Shown: positions 42,368 to 52,011 of the stretch, piece by piece
Position numbering within the stretch: the stretch's first letter is position 1
Layout of the letters: each line of letters begins with the position of its first letter
The notes under the pieces: generated by a model
What the model saw: the letters and a program-made list of their open reading frames with translations, nothing else
What the model was told of the DNA's origin: nothing
Database searches by the model: none
Made by a program: the position numbers and the translations under genes
Assembly: GCA_963732345.1 (NCBI GenBank)
Contig: CAVSZI010000002.1
Location: 1-64,000, forward strand
Direction of reading: 5' to 3'
DNA: 64,000 nucleotides
Origin: Bog-532 sp963732345
GTDB lineage: Bacteria > Actinomycetota > Actinomycetes > Streptosporangiales > Streptosporangiaceae

Positions 42368-43096
42368 ATGGACACCAAGACGCCCAGCACTCCAATGATC
42401 GTGCTCGTCCCCGGCTACTGGCTCGGTGCCTGGGCGTGGGACGCTGTCGCCGCCGAGCTACGTGGGCGGGGCTACCACGTCATCGCGGTCACCCTGCCCG
42501 GGCTTGACCGCAACGACCCCCATCGCGCGTCGACGACCGTGGCACAGCAAGCCGAGGGACTGCGCTCGGCCGTCCACGCTGCTGCCGCCGACGGCTCCTC
42601 CGTCGTCCTCGTCGCACACAGCGGCGCCGGATACCCCACCTCGGTGCTCCTCGACCAAGATCCCACCGCGGTCGCCCGCGTCGTCTACGTCGACAGCGGG
42701 CCATCCGGTGACGGCTCAGCCTTCGACGCCTCAGTGCCACCCGAGACGGAGGAGGTGCCGCTGCCACCGTTCGAGCAGTTGCGCGCAAGCCTCGACGGCC
42801 TCAGCGATGAAGACCTTGAGCGGTTCCGCGCCCAGGCGGTGCCGGAGCCCGGACCGGTCACGCGGGAGCCGCTGCACCTCAAGAACGACTCCCGGCGCGA
42901 CGTCCCGTCGACGATCATTGCCTGCTCGTACTCCTCAGAAGTGATCATGCAAATGGCCCGCCAGGGACACCCGATGATGGCGGAGGTGGCCACCCTTCGC
43001 GACCTCGAGCTAGTAGACCTTCCGACTGGGCACTGGCCGATGTGGAGCCGCCCCGCGGACCTCGCCTCAGCGATCGCAAACGCCGCAGCGCACTGA
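42368..43096 (+). CDS. Alpha/beta hydrolase
   Basis: 242 residues. IVLVPGYWLGAWAWDAVAAE is the oxyanion region, VVLVAHSGAGYPTSVLLDQD holds the nucleophile Ser, and LVDLPTGHWPMWSRPADLA the catalytic His. The fold is that of salicylate-esterase/haloperoxidase-like hydrolases. The substrate is unknown. Divergent from the WYL regulator; the WYL-plus-hydrolase arrangement is common, suggesting induction by a small molecule. Confidence 0.9.
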   Translation: MDTKTPSTPMIVLVPGYWLGAWAWDAVAAELRGRGYHVIAVTLPGLDRNDPHRASTTVAQQAEGLRSAVHAAAADGSSVVLVAHSGAGYPTSVLLDQDPTAVARVVYVDSGPSGDGSAFDASVPPETEEVPLPPFEQLRASLDGLSDEDLERFRAQAVPEPGPVTREPLHLKNDSRRDVPSTIIACSYSSEVIMQMARQGHPMMAEVATLRDLELVDLPTGHWPMWSRPADLASAIANAAAH

Positions 43097-43804
43097 CGAG
43101 ATACTACGGCTGAAGAGAGGTCCGCTCGTGGCACGAGGACAGCGCCTGCGGGCACAGCCCAGGGCGACCGTCGGCTCCGGTTGGGGTGCGCTCACCCAGG
43201 CGTCGGCGTGACGCCGCCTGGGCGCCGTGGCCACATCTGGAGCAACTCGACCGGTCGGCATTACCCGTGAGGCGAACCTCTTACGGGAACACCGCACAGC
43301 CATCGCTCGGGTGGAGGCGTCCCGTAAGACTCGCCCGGTGAAGATTCCCGCAGCGGGACGGCGTACGGGACAGCCCGCAGACGTTGCCGGTGACCGCCGC
43401 ATTGGGAGGCAGAAGGCCGTCTGCACCGCCTCCTCGCCCTGTGGCGCGTGCGTAGGGCAAGCAGCTGCCGGAGCGCAGCCGAGACCCCCACGTGCCGACG
43501 GCTGTGGTTGCCCAGGCAGCTCGCGAGCGTACAGAACGGGCCTATCAGAGCGGTAACTGCCGATCACGAGGCTCGAAGCCGAAGCCGCCCCGAACGGCGG
43601 TTCGCGTTCACTTTGAGGGCGCGATCTGTGACCGCCCCGCGGCCGTCGTCATCGGGCGGCCACGGGGCCTGTCCGCCTGGCGGCTGTGGCCACCAGGCGG
43701 AGCTACTGCTAGCCGGTTCGGGTATTACCGGGCGGCACCAGCGATGTAGGCCGCGACGATACAGGTCGCGTGCCGGTCCAGGGGCTCTCGCTCATTAGCT
43801 CGTA
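43097..43804. other. Long gap without recognisable gene
   Basis: About 700 bp; only arginine/alanine-rich frames. Confidence 0.5.
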
Positions 43805-43840
43805 AAACGGCGCCTCACCTGGGCAGATCAGGCGCCGTTT
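43805..43840. terminator. Strong hairpin, probable bidirectional terminator
   Basis: AAACGGCGCCT and AGGCGCCGTTT form an 11-bp perfect stem around a 14-base loop; the A-run on one strand and T-run on the other fit Rho-independent termination in both directions. Confidence 0.65.
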
Positions 43841-43904
43841 CGTGTTCTCCGGCTGGCTACGGCTGACACCGGTCTGCGTCGGCTGGCTGTGTCCAATACG
43901 TGCC

Positions 43905-44720
43905 CAAGCCTCAGCCGTGCCCTTCGGGTTCGCTCGCAGCCAGCCGTCGGTGACGGAGGCCGCCGTGGCCTCCGGGTTGTTCAGGTAGCTCGGCACGCCG
44001 TCGAAGACGGTGCACTGGTCCCGCTCGATCGCGGCCAGCACGGTGCGGGCGTCGAAGCGCGGGACCAGCGACAGGGTGCAGCCGAACCGCACGCATAGGT
44101 TCACGATGCTGGACAGGCCGAACACGTGGAACATGGGCAGCACGGTGAGCACGACGTCGCTGGGGTACACGCCGACGTGCCGGGCGGGAATGTCGGCGTT
44201 CATGTAGAGCTGGATGTGGGTCAGCTCCGCACCCTTGGGCTTCCCGGTAGTACCGGAGGTGTAAACGACGACGGCCGTGTCGGTCGGCTCCGGCTGCGCC
44301 ATCGGATTGCCATCCGCCGGAGTGCCGAGGAGCTGCCCGAAGGGAAGCGCACCGGGCGTGCCCCCCGGGTGGCCACGGTGATCAGGGTCCTGGCGCCGGA
44401 ATCCGCCAGGTGGAATTCACCTCTGGAGCCTTGAGCATCACGTTGAGCGGGACCACCACGCAGCCGGCCTTCAGGATGCCGAAGTAGGAGATGAGGAACT
44501 GCGGGATGTTCGGCAGTTGGAGCGCCACAATGTCCCCGGGCCCCAGGCCCTTTCCGGTCAGCGTGGCCGCAAACCTGTCGGTGAGCGCGTCGAGTTCCCG
44601 TAGGTGAGCTGACCCTCGGCGAAGGAGGCCACCGCCCGTTCCGGCGCCGCGGCGGCACTTTCGCTGAGGATGACCGCAAGGTTGAACGTTATCGTCCCGC
44701 CCCTGCCTTGGGTACAGCAG
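43905..44720 (-). pseudogene. Broken AMP-binding acyl-CoA synthetase
   Basis: Pieces in three frames align as one ligase: TFNLAVILSESAAAAPERAV, RELDALTDRFAATLTGKGLG, GDIVALQLPNIPQFLISYFG, LKAGCVVVPLNVMLKAPEV, FHLADSGARTLITV and the AMP motif YTSGTTGKPKGAELTH, then LPMFHVFGLSSIVNLCVRFG. At least three frameshifts occur (near 44600, 44420 and 44310). The sequence is cut at about 43905, so the C-terminal domain with the catalytic Lys is missing. It would have been a fatty-acyl-CoA ligase. Confidence 0.88.
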
Positions 44721-45091
44721 GCTGCGGACCGGGAGCCCGGCCGCGTTGAATGACGGGCTACGGCGGTCGGCTGAACCAGATTCTGCCGGAAGGAGGCAGG
44801 CAGCTTTCTCGAGTTTTCCGGGATAAGTTGATCTTCGGATTATTTTCGCTGGCTTACGCATATCAGCGCCTGGGGTGTGTGGCGGGTTAGGCTAAAGGTC
44901 TCGCTGAGCTTGTCTTGGACGGGGGTCTCGGGAACATTGGAGCTGGATCCGGCGGAAGCGGGCGTTCACCGGGATCGTGAAGGTGCGGGCTGGGCTCCGC
45001 TCCAGGGACGCTCAATGCCGCCTGCGGTTCGGCGTCTACCGGACCCGCGCTACCAGCAGTCATGCGTAAGTCACCCTGGCCCAGGCCGGGG
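44721..45091. other. Gap without recognisable gene
   Basis: About 370 bp; nothing supported. Confidence 0.45.
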
Positions 45092-45285
<194 letters not shown>

Positions 45286-45289
45286 ACCG

Positions 45290-45535
45290 GTGGGCGGTGG
45301 GCGGTGGGCGGTGGGCTCGGGGATCGGGGCGGCCGTGGCGGCCTTCGCCGCGCCGTGGGGGCAGTGGTGGGCCACCCCCCGGGCAGGCGGCGCGGCACCG
45401 AAGGCCGCTAGTGGCGGTGACGTCACCGGCGGGGGGCAGGTGGCTGTGGGCGGGGAACGCTCGATCGCCGTTGCCCCGGACAACACCGGGGTCACCTCCA
45501 CGGGCGATGGCGCGGTCAACATACAGAACCGATGA
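45290..45535 (+). CDS. Small protein with short beta-repeat tail, coupled to NB-ARC gene
   Basis: At most 81 residues; the start is uncertain (GTG 45290 lies in a G-rich repeat). After a glycine/alanine-rich part comes a tail of short repeats, GGDVTGGGQVAVGGERSIAV then DNTGVTSTGDGAVNIQ, closely like residues 26-48 of the next protein (RSVDVTGDNTGIIAMGDSAV NLQ, written here with a break). The stop overlaps the ATG of the NB-ARC gene (ATGA), so the two are co-translated. No family known to me. Confidence 0.5.
   Translation: MGGGRWAVGSGIGAAVAAFAAPWGQWWATPRAGGAAPKAASGGDVTGGGQVAVGGERSIAVAPDNTGVTSTGDGAVNIQNR
45292..45315 (+). other. Canonical G-quadruplex motif
   Basis: Four GGG tracts separated by three identical CGGT loops, on the coding strand at the beginning of the small ORF before the NB-ARC gene. 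It could influence transcription or translation of this pair. Confidence 0.6.
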
Positions 45536-47454
45536 GCCCCCTTTTCAGACGCGCCAAGGGCCAGCCGCAGATCGCCGCAGGGGCTTCGCAGGGCCAGGCT
45601 GGCCAGCGGTCTGTGGACGTGACCGGGGACAACACCGGGATCATCGCCATGGGCGACAGCGCGGTGAACCTGCAGTACCAGGCGCAGCAGGCCGCCGTGC
45701 TGCCACCAGAGGCGCTAACACCCCCCGCCGCCACTGAAGCCCCGCCGAACCTGACGAATCTGCCGCAACGCACGGGCGTGTTCGTCGGCCGCGCCGGTGA
45801 GCTTGCCCGGCTCGCCGGCGCCGTGACCGCCAGCGCCGATGTAGCTGGCGAGGGGGTGGTGGTGCTGGCGGTGCACGGGCTGGGCGGTATCGGCAAGAGC
45901 ACGCTGGCCGCCCAGTACGCCGCCACCCACCAGCGGGACTTCAGCGTCATCTGGTGGATCACTGCGGCCAGCCCCGCCGGGATCGACACCGGGCTGGCCG
46001 CCCTGGCCACCGCGCTGCAGCCGGCCCTGGCTGGGCTGCTGCCCACAGAGGTGCTGCGGGAGCGGGCGGTGCAGTGGCTCGCCAGCCACGACCGGTGGCT
46101 GGTCGTACTGGACAACGTCACCAACCCTGCCCATGCCCAGGCCCTGCTCGCCCGGGCGCCGGCAGGCCGGTTCGTGATCACCAGCCGCGCCACCGGCTGG
46201 TACGGCATCGCCACCCCCGTGCGCCTGGACGTGCTCGCCCCCGGCGAAGCCAGGCACCTGCTGACAGCAATCCTGACCCACGGCCGCGACCCCGATCCAG
46301 GCCAGCTGGCCGACGCGGACGCGCTGTGCGCCGAACTGGGCTACCTGCCGCTAGCCATCGAGCAAGCCGGCGCCTACATCACCGAAACCCGCACCACCCC
46401 AGTGGCCTACCTGCACCTGCTCGCCGGCTACCCCGCCGGCATGTACCAGCAGACCGCCGAGGGCGGCGACGCGCAGCGCACCATCGCCCGAATCTGGCGG
46501 GTGACACTCGACCAGCTCACCGCCACCCCCTACGCCGGGCAACTGCTGCGGATCCTGGCCTTCTACGCCCCCGACAACATCCCACGATCCCTGCTCCACG
46601 GGCTGGCCGACCCGCAGCCGCTGCTGACGGCGATCGGGCGCCTGGCCGCCTACAGCATGATCACCACCGCAGATGACACCCTGGCGGTACACCGGCTGGT
46701 TCAGGCCGTCACCCGCACACCCGACCCCACCGACCCCCACCGCAGCCCCACCGCCGTCGACGAAGCCCGCGACCAGACCACCACCCTCCTCGCCAAAGCG
46801 GTCCCACCCACCGCCAAAGATCCGGCCGGATGGCCGGCCTGGCGGATCCTGCTGCCACACCTCGAAGCGATAACTCAACACATCACACCGGGCACGGACA
46901 CAGTAACCACAGCGGCCCTGCTGGGCAAGACGGCAGCCTACCTGGAGGACCAGGGTGCCCTGGCCCGGGCGATCCCGCTGTTCGAACGCGGCCTGGCCGC
47001 CCGCGCCCGGGTGCTGGGCGAGGACCATCCCGACACTCTCATCTCGCGCAACGACCTCGCCGCCGCCTACGAGTCGGCGGGGGACCTGGGCCGGGCCATC
47101 CCCCTGTTCGAGGCCGCCCTGGACGACCGGCGCCGGGTGCTGGGCGAGGATCATCCCGACACTCTCATCTCGCGCAACGACCTCGCCGCCGCCTACGAGT
47201 CGGCGGGGGACCTGGGCCGGGCCATCCCCCTGTTCGAGGCCGCCCTGGACGACCGGCGCCGGGTGCTGGGCGAGGACCACCCCGACACCGTCATCTCGCG
47301 CAACGACCTCGCCGCCGCCTACCGGTCGGCGGGGGACCTGGGCCGGGCCATCCCCCTGTTCGAGGCCACCCTGGCCGCCTGCGCCCGGATGCTGGGCGAC
47401 GACCACCCGCTTACCATGGCCGTCCGCGGCAACTTGCATGAGCTCACGGGGTGA
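45532..47454 (+). CDS. NB-ARC/STAND NTPase with C-terminal TPR repeats
   Basis: 640 residues. Residues 26-50 carry the DNTG/GDSAVN repeat shared with the small upstream ORF. NB-ARC core: FVGRAGELARLAG, P-loop VHGLGGIGKSTLAAQYA (K122), Walker B RWLVVLDNVTNPAHA (D194), sensor RFVITSRATGW, and GLPL-like GYLPLAIEQAGAYITET. A winged-helix part follows and then TPRs at about 470-635, three of them nearly identical 42-residue units. STAND NTPases act as ligand-triggered switches, many in anti-phage defence or signalling. No effector enzyme domain is visible at either end. Confidence 0.92.
   Translation: MSPLFRRAKGQPQIAAGASQGQAGQRSVDVTGDNTGIIAMGDSAVNLQYQAQQAAVLPPEALTPPAATEAPPNLTNLPQRTGVFVGRAGELARLAGAVTASADVAGEGVVVLAVHGLGGIGKSTLAAQYAATHQRDFSVIWWITAASPAGIDTGLAALATALQPALAGLLPTEVLRERAVQWLASHDRWLVVLDNVTNPAHAQALLARAPAGRFVITSRATGWYGIATPVRLDVLAPGEARHLLTAILTHGRDPDPGQLADADALCAELGYLPLAIEQAGAYITETRTTPVAYLHLLAGYPAGMYQQTAEGGDAQRTIARIWRVTLDQLTATPYAGQLLRILAFYAPDNIPRSLLHGLADPQPLLTAIGRLAAYSMITTADDTLAVHRLVQAVTRTPDPTDPHRSPTAVDEARDQTTTLLAKAVPPTAKDPAGWPAWRILLPHLEAITQHITPGTDTVTTAALLGKTAAYLEDQGALARAIPLFERGLAARARVLGEDHPDTLISRNDLAAAYESAGDLGRAIPLFEAALDDRRRVLGEDHPDTLISRNDLAAAYESAGDLGRAIPLFEAALDDRRRVLGEDHPDTVISRNDLAAAYRSAGDLGRAIPLFEATLAACARMLGDDHPLTMAVRGNLHELTG
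47011..47400 (+). repeat. 126-bp tandem repeats encoding TPR units
   Basis: Three consecutive 126-bp units, two almost identical (each coding VLGEDHPDTLISRNDLAAAY and ESAGDLGRAIPLFEAALDD). Such identity at DNA level points to recent unit duplication. Confidence 0.9.
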
Positions 47455-47569
47455 TATAGCGGGTTGCGTACCCCGGCCGCTGCCACTTGGCGGTCCGCGG
47501 GATCTGGCATCCAGGGCTAGCAACCGCCCAGGAGGCAGCGGGCATTACTGGGTCCGGTTCTGACGCCCG

Positions 47570-47861
47570 GTGCCCGCAGCCGGTCTCGCCGCGAGCCGGG
47601 TTGCCCGGTCCGGCCAGATTTGTTCCCGTTCCAGACACCGATCCCGGCAAGGTAGCCATCATCCGTGCACCGTTGCGAGCTCCGCGATGGCCCGGTACCT
47701 ACCAGGTCTGCTTCAAGATCGGCTGGCCCAACGGCGTGTACTGCCACCCGACCACCATGACCGGAGTCATGGCCACACTGGTCGTGCCGCCGCGTGAGCT
47801 GTCGGCTTGGTGGCCCGATCCTCCTCCGGCCTTCGAAAGTGCCAAGCTCCCGAAAAGCTGA
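47570..47861 (+). pseudogene. Fragment of an NBR1-Ig-like domain
   Basis: The frame contains GLPGPARFVPVPDTDPGKVA, APRWPGTYQVCFKIGWPNG and MATLVVP, the second half of an NBR1-type Ig-like domain (V-x-VPDT-x-PG ... PGTY-x-x-x-F-KM). No start or first half is present. Its stop overlaps the ATG of the next gene, which also has an NBR1-Ig domain, so two related genes probably stood in tandem. Confidence 0.65.
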
Positions 47862-48753
47862 TGACCGATCCCGGCCTGGGCCCGCTGCTGTCCGCCGCGC
47901 GGACGAAGGCCGGTCTCTCCCAGGCCCAGCTAGGGGAGCTGCTCATCGACCTCCCCGACAGCAGAAAGTCCTTCCGGGCGATCAGCTCTGTCGAGCAGGA
48001 GACCGCCAGTGGCCGCTGTCAGCGTGGCACGCTGCGGTGAGGGTACTGGAGCGTCTCGATGCCGCCGCTCCCGAGGTTGCTGCTCTGCGGTCACGGCTGC
48101 CGTCGATAGGTCGCACGCCCGCTCCCGCAACAACATGGACCCCCGACGATCGCCGTGCTCACCTGCGCGCCCTGCTGGCTGACATCACCGCCAGCCCACC
48201 CCAGCGGAGGTTCACCCGGACGGGCACGACCATAACCTGGTCGCCTTACCCCGCGGCCAGAGAGATTCTCAGCATTATCGACGCGGGCTCCGCTGAGCGC
48301 CCCAGCGCGCAGGATCAGTGGGAGATGCTTGAGTCCTTCCCGCCCGAGGGGACGGACATCGGCAAGGGAGAGCACCTCCCGATCCGGGTGACCCTGCGGA
48401 ATGCGGGCCAGATTCCCTGGAAGGGACGGCTGCTGAGTCGGCTCGGCGTCACGGTCAGCACCGTCATGCCAATGACTCCGCGGGTAGTCAGCGTGCCCGA
48501 CACCGAGCCTGGCGACAGCTGCACCGTAATCATCCCAGGCCGCCCCGCGCACCTCGTGGAGGTAACCGACATCCACTTCGTCACGACGTTCGCCGACCTG
48601 CGGCCCTGCTTTCCCGACGACCGGCGGACCATCCGCCTCACCCTGACGACGACCACCGCCGTTGGTGCGCAGGATACCCTGCCCGTGCCCGGCAGGCTGG
48701 CGGAAGCCGGTCGCGCCCTGATCAGGCTCCTACGAGGGACGGACGATTGCTAA
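47861..48753 (+). pseudogene. XRE helix-turn-helix protein with NBR1-Ig-like domain, frameshifted
   Basis: ATG 47861 starts an XRE domain: LLSAARTKAGLSQAQLGELL, RKSFRAISSVEQETASGR. Near 48010 the frame changes: the first frame stops at 48040 (CQRGTLR), the other continues WPLSAWHAAVRVLERLDAAA. Then comes an NBR1-Ig-like domain: FPPEGTDIGKGEHLPIRVTL, RNAGQIPWKGRLLSRLGV, RVVSVPDTEPGDSCTVII, CFPDDRRTIRLTL. XRE plus NBR1-Ig proteins are frequent in actinobacteria, of unproven role. The frameshift separates the DNA-binding and Ig parts. Confidence 0.8.
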
Positions 48754-48949
48754 CCTTCGGGTCCGATCGCTGGCGCTAATCAGCTGGGCTTCCCCCGGCT
48801 TATCGGGATCCGCAGGTCCTATGCCAAGGCCAAGACGTCCTACCTGCCAGGTCGACGGAAGGTACACGGGAGATGCACCGCTGCTGCCGGGATCCAAGGC
48901 GGCCGATGCAGGGGACGCGACGCCCGTGATGATCACCGCGGTTCTTAAG
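48754..48949. other. Short gap
   Basis: About 200 bp between the XRE gene and the IS3 fragment; nothing seen. Confidence 0.4.
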
Positions 48950-49122
48950 GCGCGGCAGTTCGCGGGTGGGCCAGGACCGGATATCGATCAGCTCGCCTTT
49001 GAGTGAGGCGAAGAAGCTCTCGGCGAGGGCGTTGTCCCAGCACTGGCCGGTCTGGCCAAGGGACAGCAGCACCTGGTAGTCCGCGGCGAGGTCAGCGAAC
49101 CCGGCCGAGGTGTACTGCTGTT
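48950..49122 (-). pseudogene. IS3-family OrfB transposase fragment
   Basis: Minus strand: QQYTSAGFADLAADYQVLLS then LGQTGQCWDNALAESFFASL and KGELIDIRSWPTRE. This is the segment of the IS3 rve core from the second Asp region to the catalytic Glu (DNA-x-AESFF). Both ends are missing. Remnant. Confidence 0.85.
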
Positions 49123-49194
49123 AGGAGGTGATCGTGGCAACAATTGCCACCGCCACCACCGCGAGCGCCGTGGTGATCCTGATGAGCCAGTCCG

Positions 49195-49413
49195 TCACAG
49201 CTTCAGCTCCTCACGCCAGCCGACGACGAACGGATCACCGTCGCCATAACTGGCGGCGAGCGGTTCCGCCAGAACCATGGCCGCGGTCGCCTGGTTACGG
49301 GTGGACAACCGGCTCGGGTGATCAGACACCACCCACGTGCCCTGGCCATCAGCTACCGCGGGCTCGCTGTACCGCGCGGTGGCGATGACGCGCCCGTTGT
49401 GCTCGGCGATCAT
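49195..49413 (-). CDS. Small protein near att B
   Basis: 72 residues: MIAEHNGRVIATARYSEPAV, WVVSDHPSRLSTRNQATAAM, GDPFVVGWREELKL. I have an impression of similar short proteins beside actinobacterial integrases, without a known function. It lies where the integrase of unit B would be expected. Confidence 0.5.
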   Translation of the reverse strand: MIAEHNGRVIATARYSEPAVADGQGTWVVSDHPSRLSTRNQATAAMVLAEPLAASYGDGDPFVVGWREELKL

Positions 49414-49477
49414 GAAGTCGTCTTCGATTCGGGCTGCCCATAGAGAACCTCACCTTCGGTAGTGAGGTCCGGAAAGC

Positions 49478-49499
49478 CAGTGACAAACCAAGTGACAAC
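49478..49499 (+). repeat. GTGAC double repeat left of att B
   Basis: CAGTGACAAACCAAGTGACA; the same spacing of two GTGAC units as at 14401 and 62257, but on the left side of the att core. Confidence 0.4.
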
Positions 49500-49600
49500 G
49501 GCCCCGGCTGACGCCGGACCGGGTCAGTGCGAGTCAGAGAGTTTTATGGCTCGGACTTGCACTGACGCGACCCAGCGCGACCCGCTCAGACGGGACGAGC

Positions 49601-49648
49601 GTCCATGGTAAGGAGAAGGTCTACGGTTCGATTCCGTAACGGGGCTCC
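49601..49648 (+). other. att site B: tRNA-Thr(GGT) 3' half
   Basis: Identical 48-bp core to att A and att C, here followed by GCAG instead of A, so the CCA end is not reconstituted. No tRNA 5' half and no integrase gene beside it. Right border of unit B and left border of unit C. Confidence 0.88.
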
Positions 49649-49837
49649 GCAGCTTAAAGACAGAATTCGAAAAAAATTCAGTTGCCATGTAGAGCCCTGG
49701 GTGGGGCCTAACGGTTCCAGGGGGAGGCTGGGCAGGTCAACCAGAGCCACTGCGTCGAGGGCCGCCTGTCTCGGGAGCGCCCAGTCGGCGGCGAGTTGGC
49801 TTCAGCGATATCCGACCGACCCGCGTAAACTGAACAT
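49649..49837. other. Short gap right of att B
   Basis: About 190 bp; a G+C-poor stretch (ATTCGAAAAAAATTCAG) directly after att. Nothing else. Confidence 0.4.
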
Positions 49838-50050
49838 GTGACAGCCAAGGAGCAGTTGCAGCAGCTTGTCGCCGGGTTCGGCGAGGAGCAGTCTTCGCGC
49901 GCTCTCGGGCTGCTTGAGCCACTCGTCGGCGAGCTTCCAGGCCACCGGGGATCTCGCCTCTTGCCGGCGTTCGTCGGGATTGGTGACAGCGGGAGGACCG
50001 ACGTGTCCGAGCGAGCCGATGAGCTGCTCGGGGAGGGCTTCGGCCGGTAG
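49838..50050 (+). CDS. Putative antitoxin (module 3)
   Basis: 70 residues from GTG 49838: MTAKEQLQQLVAGFGEEQSS, LGLLEPLVGEL, then a hydrophilic tail with ELLGEGFGR. No clear ribbon-helix-helix. Assigned as antitoxin because of size and because the PIN gene starts 13 bp downstream. It might instead belong to a PHD-like or unclassified VapB group. Confidence 0.65.
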   Translation: MTAKEQLQQLVAGFGEEQSSRALGLLEPLVGELPGHRGSRLLPAFVGIGDSGRTDVSERADELLGEGFGR

Positions 50051-50062
50051 CCTGCTGACTTC

Positions 50063-50482
50063 GTGATCGTCGTTGACACCAACATCTTGTATGCCCTGGC
50101 CGATCGCCGGGATGAGCACCACGCCGAGTGCACCGAGTGGTTCCGTAGGAATGACGACGTCCTGCTCGTCGTGCCCACCGTGGTAGCCGAGGCCTGCTAC
50201 CTGATCGATAGGTACCTCGGGCCTGCCGCAGAGGCCGCCTTCCTGGACAGCGTGGGCATCGGCGACAACTACGCCTTTCAGCTGGCCGGGCTGGTCGACT
50301 CAGATCTTCGCCGCATGGCCGAACTCGTACGACGCTACGCCGACCGGCACCTGGGCGGGACCGACGCTTCTGTGATCGCGGTGTGCGAGCGGCTCGCGAT
50401 TGCCACGGTCGCCACCGTCAACCTCCGCGACTTTGCCAACGTCCGTCCGCGTCACGTGGCGGCGCTTACCACTGTCCCTTAG
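50063..50482 (+). CDS. vapC: VapC-type PIN-domain toxin (module 3)
   Basis: 139 residues. MIVVDTNILYALADRRDEHH (first Asp), VPTVVAEACYLIDRYLGPAA (Glu), GGTDASVIAVCERL (Asp) and ATVNLRDFANVRPRHVAAL. The PIN set is complete. GTG 50063 start. The module marks the left edge of unit C in the same way as module 2 marks unit B. Confidence 0.9.
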   Translation: MIVVDTNILYALADRRDEHHAECTEWFRRNDDVLLVVPTVVAEACYLIDRYLGPAAEAAFLDSVGIGDNYAFQLAGLVDSDLRRMAELVRRYADRHLGGTDASVIAVCERLAIATVATVNLRDFANVRPRHVAALTTVP

Positions 50483-50620
50483 CACCCTCAAGGGGCCTGC
50501 GGGACACGCGCGATGTGCCGAAGAGGCATCCGAGCACAACATGCTGATCTGTCCGGCAGGGACACGAACGCGACCGCCGCATATCGCGCGGCTGCGTAGG
50601 TCAGCCGGGCTGGCGGCCGG
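50483..50620. other. Short gap
   Basis: 140 bp; nothing seen. Confidence 0.4.
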
Positions 50621-50950
50621 TCATGGTGGCTGCGGGTGGACCTGCCGGGCGAGGGTGTCAGCGCGGCGCAGCGCGTCGGGCAGCCAGTACCGGCGGACCA
50701 TGCGCCGGACCAGGTCCGCGGCGTCGGCTGCGGGCATCCCGGCGGCCGTGACGAACAGCGGACGCGCCGAGGATCTGCGCATGGCCGGCACCGCGTGGGT
50801 CGCGGTGCGGAACCTGGACTTGGCCACCCCGATCACCGGGATGCCGAACTCGGCGTGCGCATGCGCACCCAGGCCGGGCCGGCCGCTGGGGTCCAGGTCG
50901 GCGTAGCCGTCGACCACCAGCAGGCCCAGCCCGCTCAGAGTCCGATAACC
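50621..50950 (-). pseudogene. nfi: 5'-truncated endonuclease V
   Basis: The frame reads LGLLVVDGYADLDPSGRPGL, GAHAHAEFGIPVIGVAKSRF, RTATHAVPAMRRSSARPLFV, TAAGMPAADAADLVRRMVRR: the C-terminal half of endonuclease V (deoxyinosine 3' endonuclease), including the VDG-x-x-D and GVAK motifs. The N-terminal half with the first catalytic Asp is absent and unrelated sequence precedes it at about 50950. Non-functional remnant. Confidence 0.8.
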
Positions 50951-51026
50951 GATCGGTGACCGGTTTACCGATCGTCTTGGCGGTCGATGGTCGTGCGGTG
51001 GCGGTGCGCGCAGAAGGAGGGCGACG

Positions 51027-51812
51027 CTAGGGCCTGGCGAGGATCTCTCCGTGGAGGATGCTGAACCAGCCGTCCTCATCGCTGATCCAGGAACGGAATG
51101 CCTCCGAGATCGCCTGCAGCTCAGGCAGAGTAGCCATCCCGGAGTCCAGCAGCTGCGTCGTGAGAGCCGACTGCAGGATGCGGTCGGTACACATTCCGCC
51201 CCAGTACTGTCGGTCCTGCGGGTTCGCGAAGCACCAGGTGCTCGAGGACGGTGTGATGCCGGTGAAACCGGCGCCCCTTGCCCACGACAGCAGGCGACGT
51301 CCGGCCTGCGGCTCGCCGCCGTTGGCCAACGCAGCCTCCTGATAGAGCCGCATCCACTCGTCGAACGCCGGTATCTGCGGGAACCAGGTGAAGCCGAGGT
51401 AGTCGCTGTCGCGTACGGCCACCAGCCCGCCGGGCTTGCACACGCGCCTCATCTCGCTGAGCGCCTGCACCGGGTCGTGGACGTGTTGCAGGACCTGGTG
51501 GGCATGCACGACGTCGAAGCTGTCGTCGGGTAGATCGAGGGCGTGCACATTGGTCACGACGTACGAGACGTTCGTGCGCCCTGTCATCTCCGCACGTGCC
51601 AGGTCGAGCGCAGCGGAGGTGTGCTCCACCGCGGTCAGGTGGGTGACTCGCGACGCGAAGTCAGCGGTGATGGTGCCCGGGCCGCATCCGACGTCCAGGA
51701 CGTGGAAGTCGGGGGACAGGTGCGGCAGTAGGTAGGCCGCTGAGTTCTCTAGCGAGCGCCAGCGGTGGGACCGGAGTACCGACTCGTGGTGTCCGTGTGT
51801 GTAGACAGTCAT
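51027..51812 (-). CDS. Class I SAM-dependent methyltransferase (UbiE-like)
   Basis: 261 residues from ATG 51812. FHVLDVGCGPGTITADFASR is motif I, LTAVEHTSAALDLARAEM motif II, DSFDVVHAHQVLQHVHDPVQ and KPGGLVAVRDSDYLGFTWFP the later motifs. A C-terminal helical region (DEWMRLYQEAALANGGEPQ) is seen in small-molecule methyltransferases. The substrate is unknown. ATG 51833 is a possible alternative start. Confidence 0.9.
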   Translation of the reverse strand: MTVYTHGHHESVLRSHRWRSLENSAAYLLPHLSPDFHVLDVGCGPGTITADFASRVTHLTAVEHTSAALDLARAEMTGRTNVSYVVTNVHALDLPDDSFDVVHAHQVLQHVHDPVQALSEMRRVCKPGGLVAVRDSDYLGFTWFPQIPAFDEWMRLYQEAALANGGEPQAGRRLLSWARGAGFTGITPSSSTWCFANPQDRQYWGGMCTDRILQSALTTQLLDSGMATLPELQAISEAFRSWISDEDGWFSILHGEILARP

Positions 51813-52011
51813 GTTCCGCAGCGTAGGGTCCATCCCATAGTGCGAGATTGATATCTCAACATGTGGAAGCCACAATTTGTGGAGTGGCTGCACTCACCCC
51901 TCATTAGGGCAACGCATTCATCTGCCGCGGGTCGGGTGCGTTGCCAGCGGGACGGGTTCCAAAGCAGGCCGGTAGCACCTGGTTCAATCGGGATCGGAGT
52001 AACGGCGCAAG

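Noticed and set aside
47011..47400. Direct repeats as a possible CRISPR or origin iteron set
   Set aside because: They are in-frame TPR codons with 126-bp period inside an intact gene.
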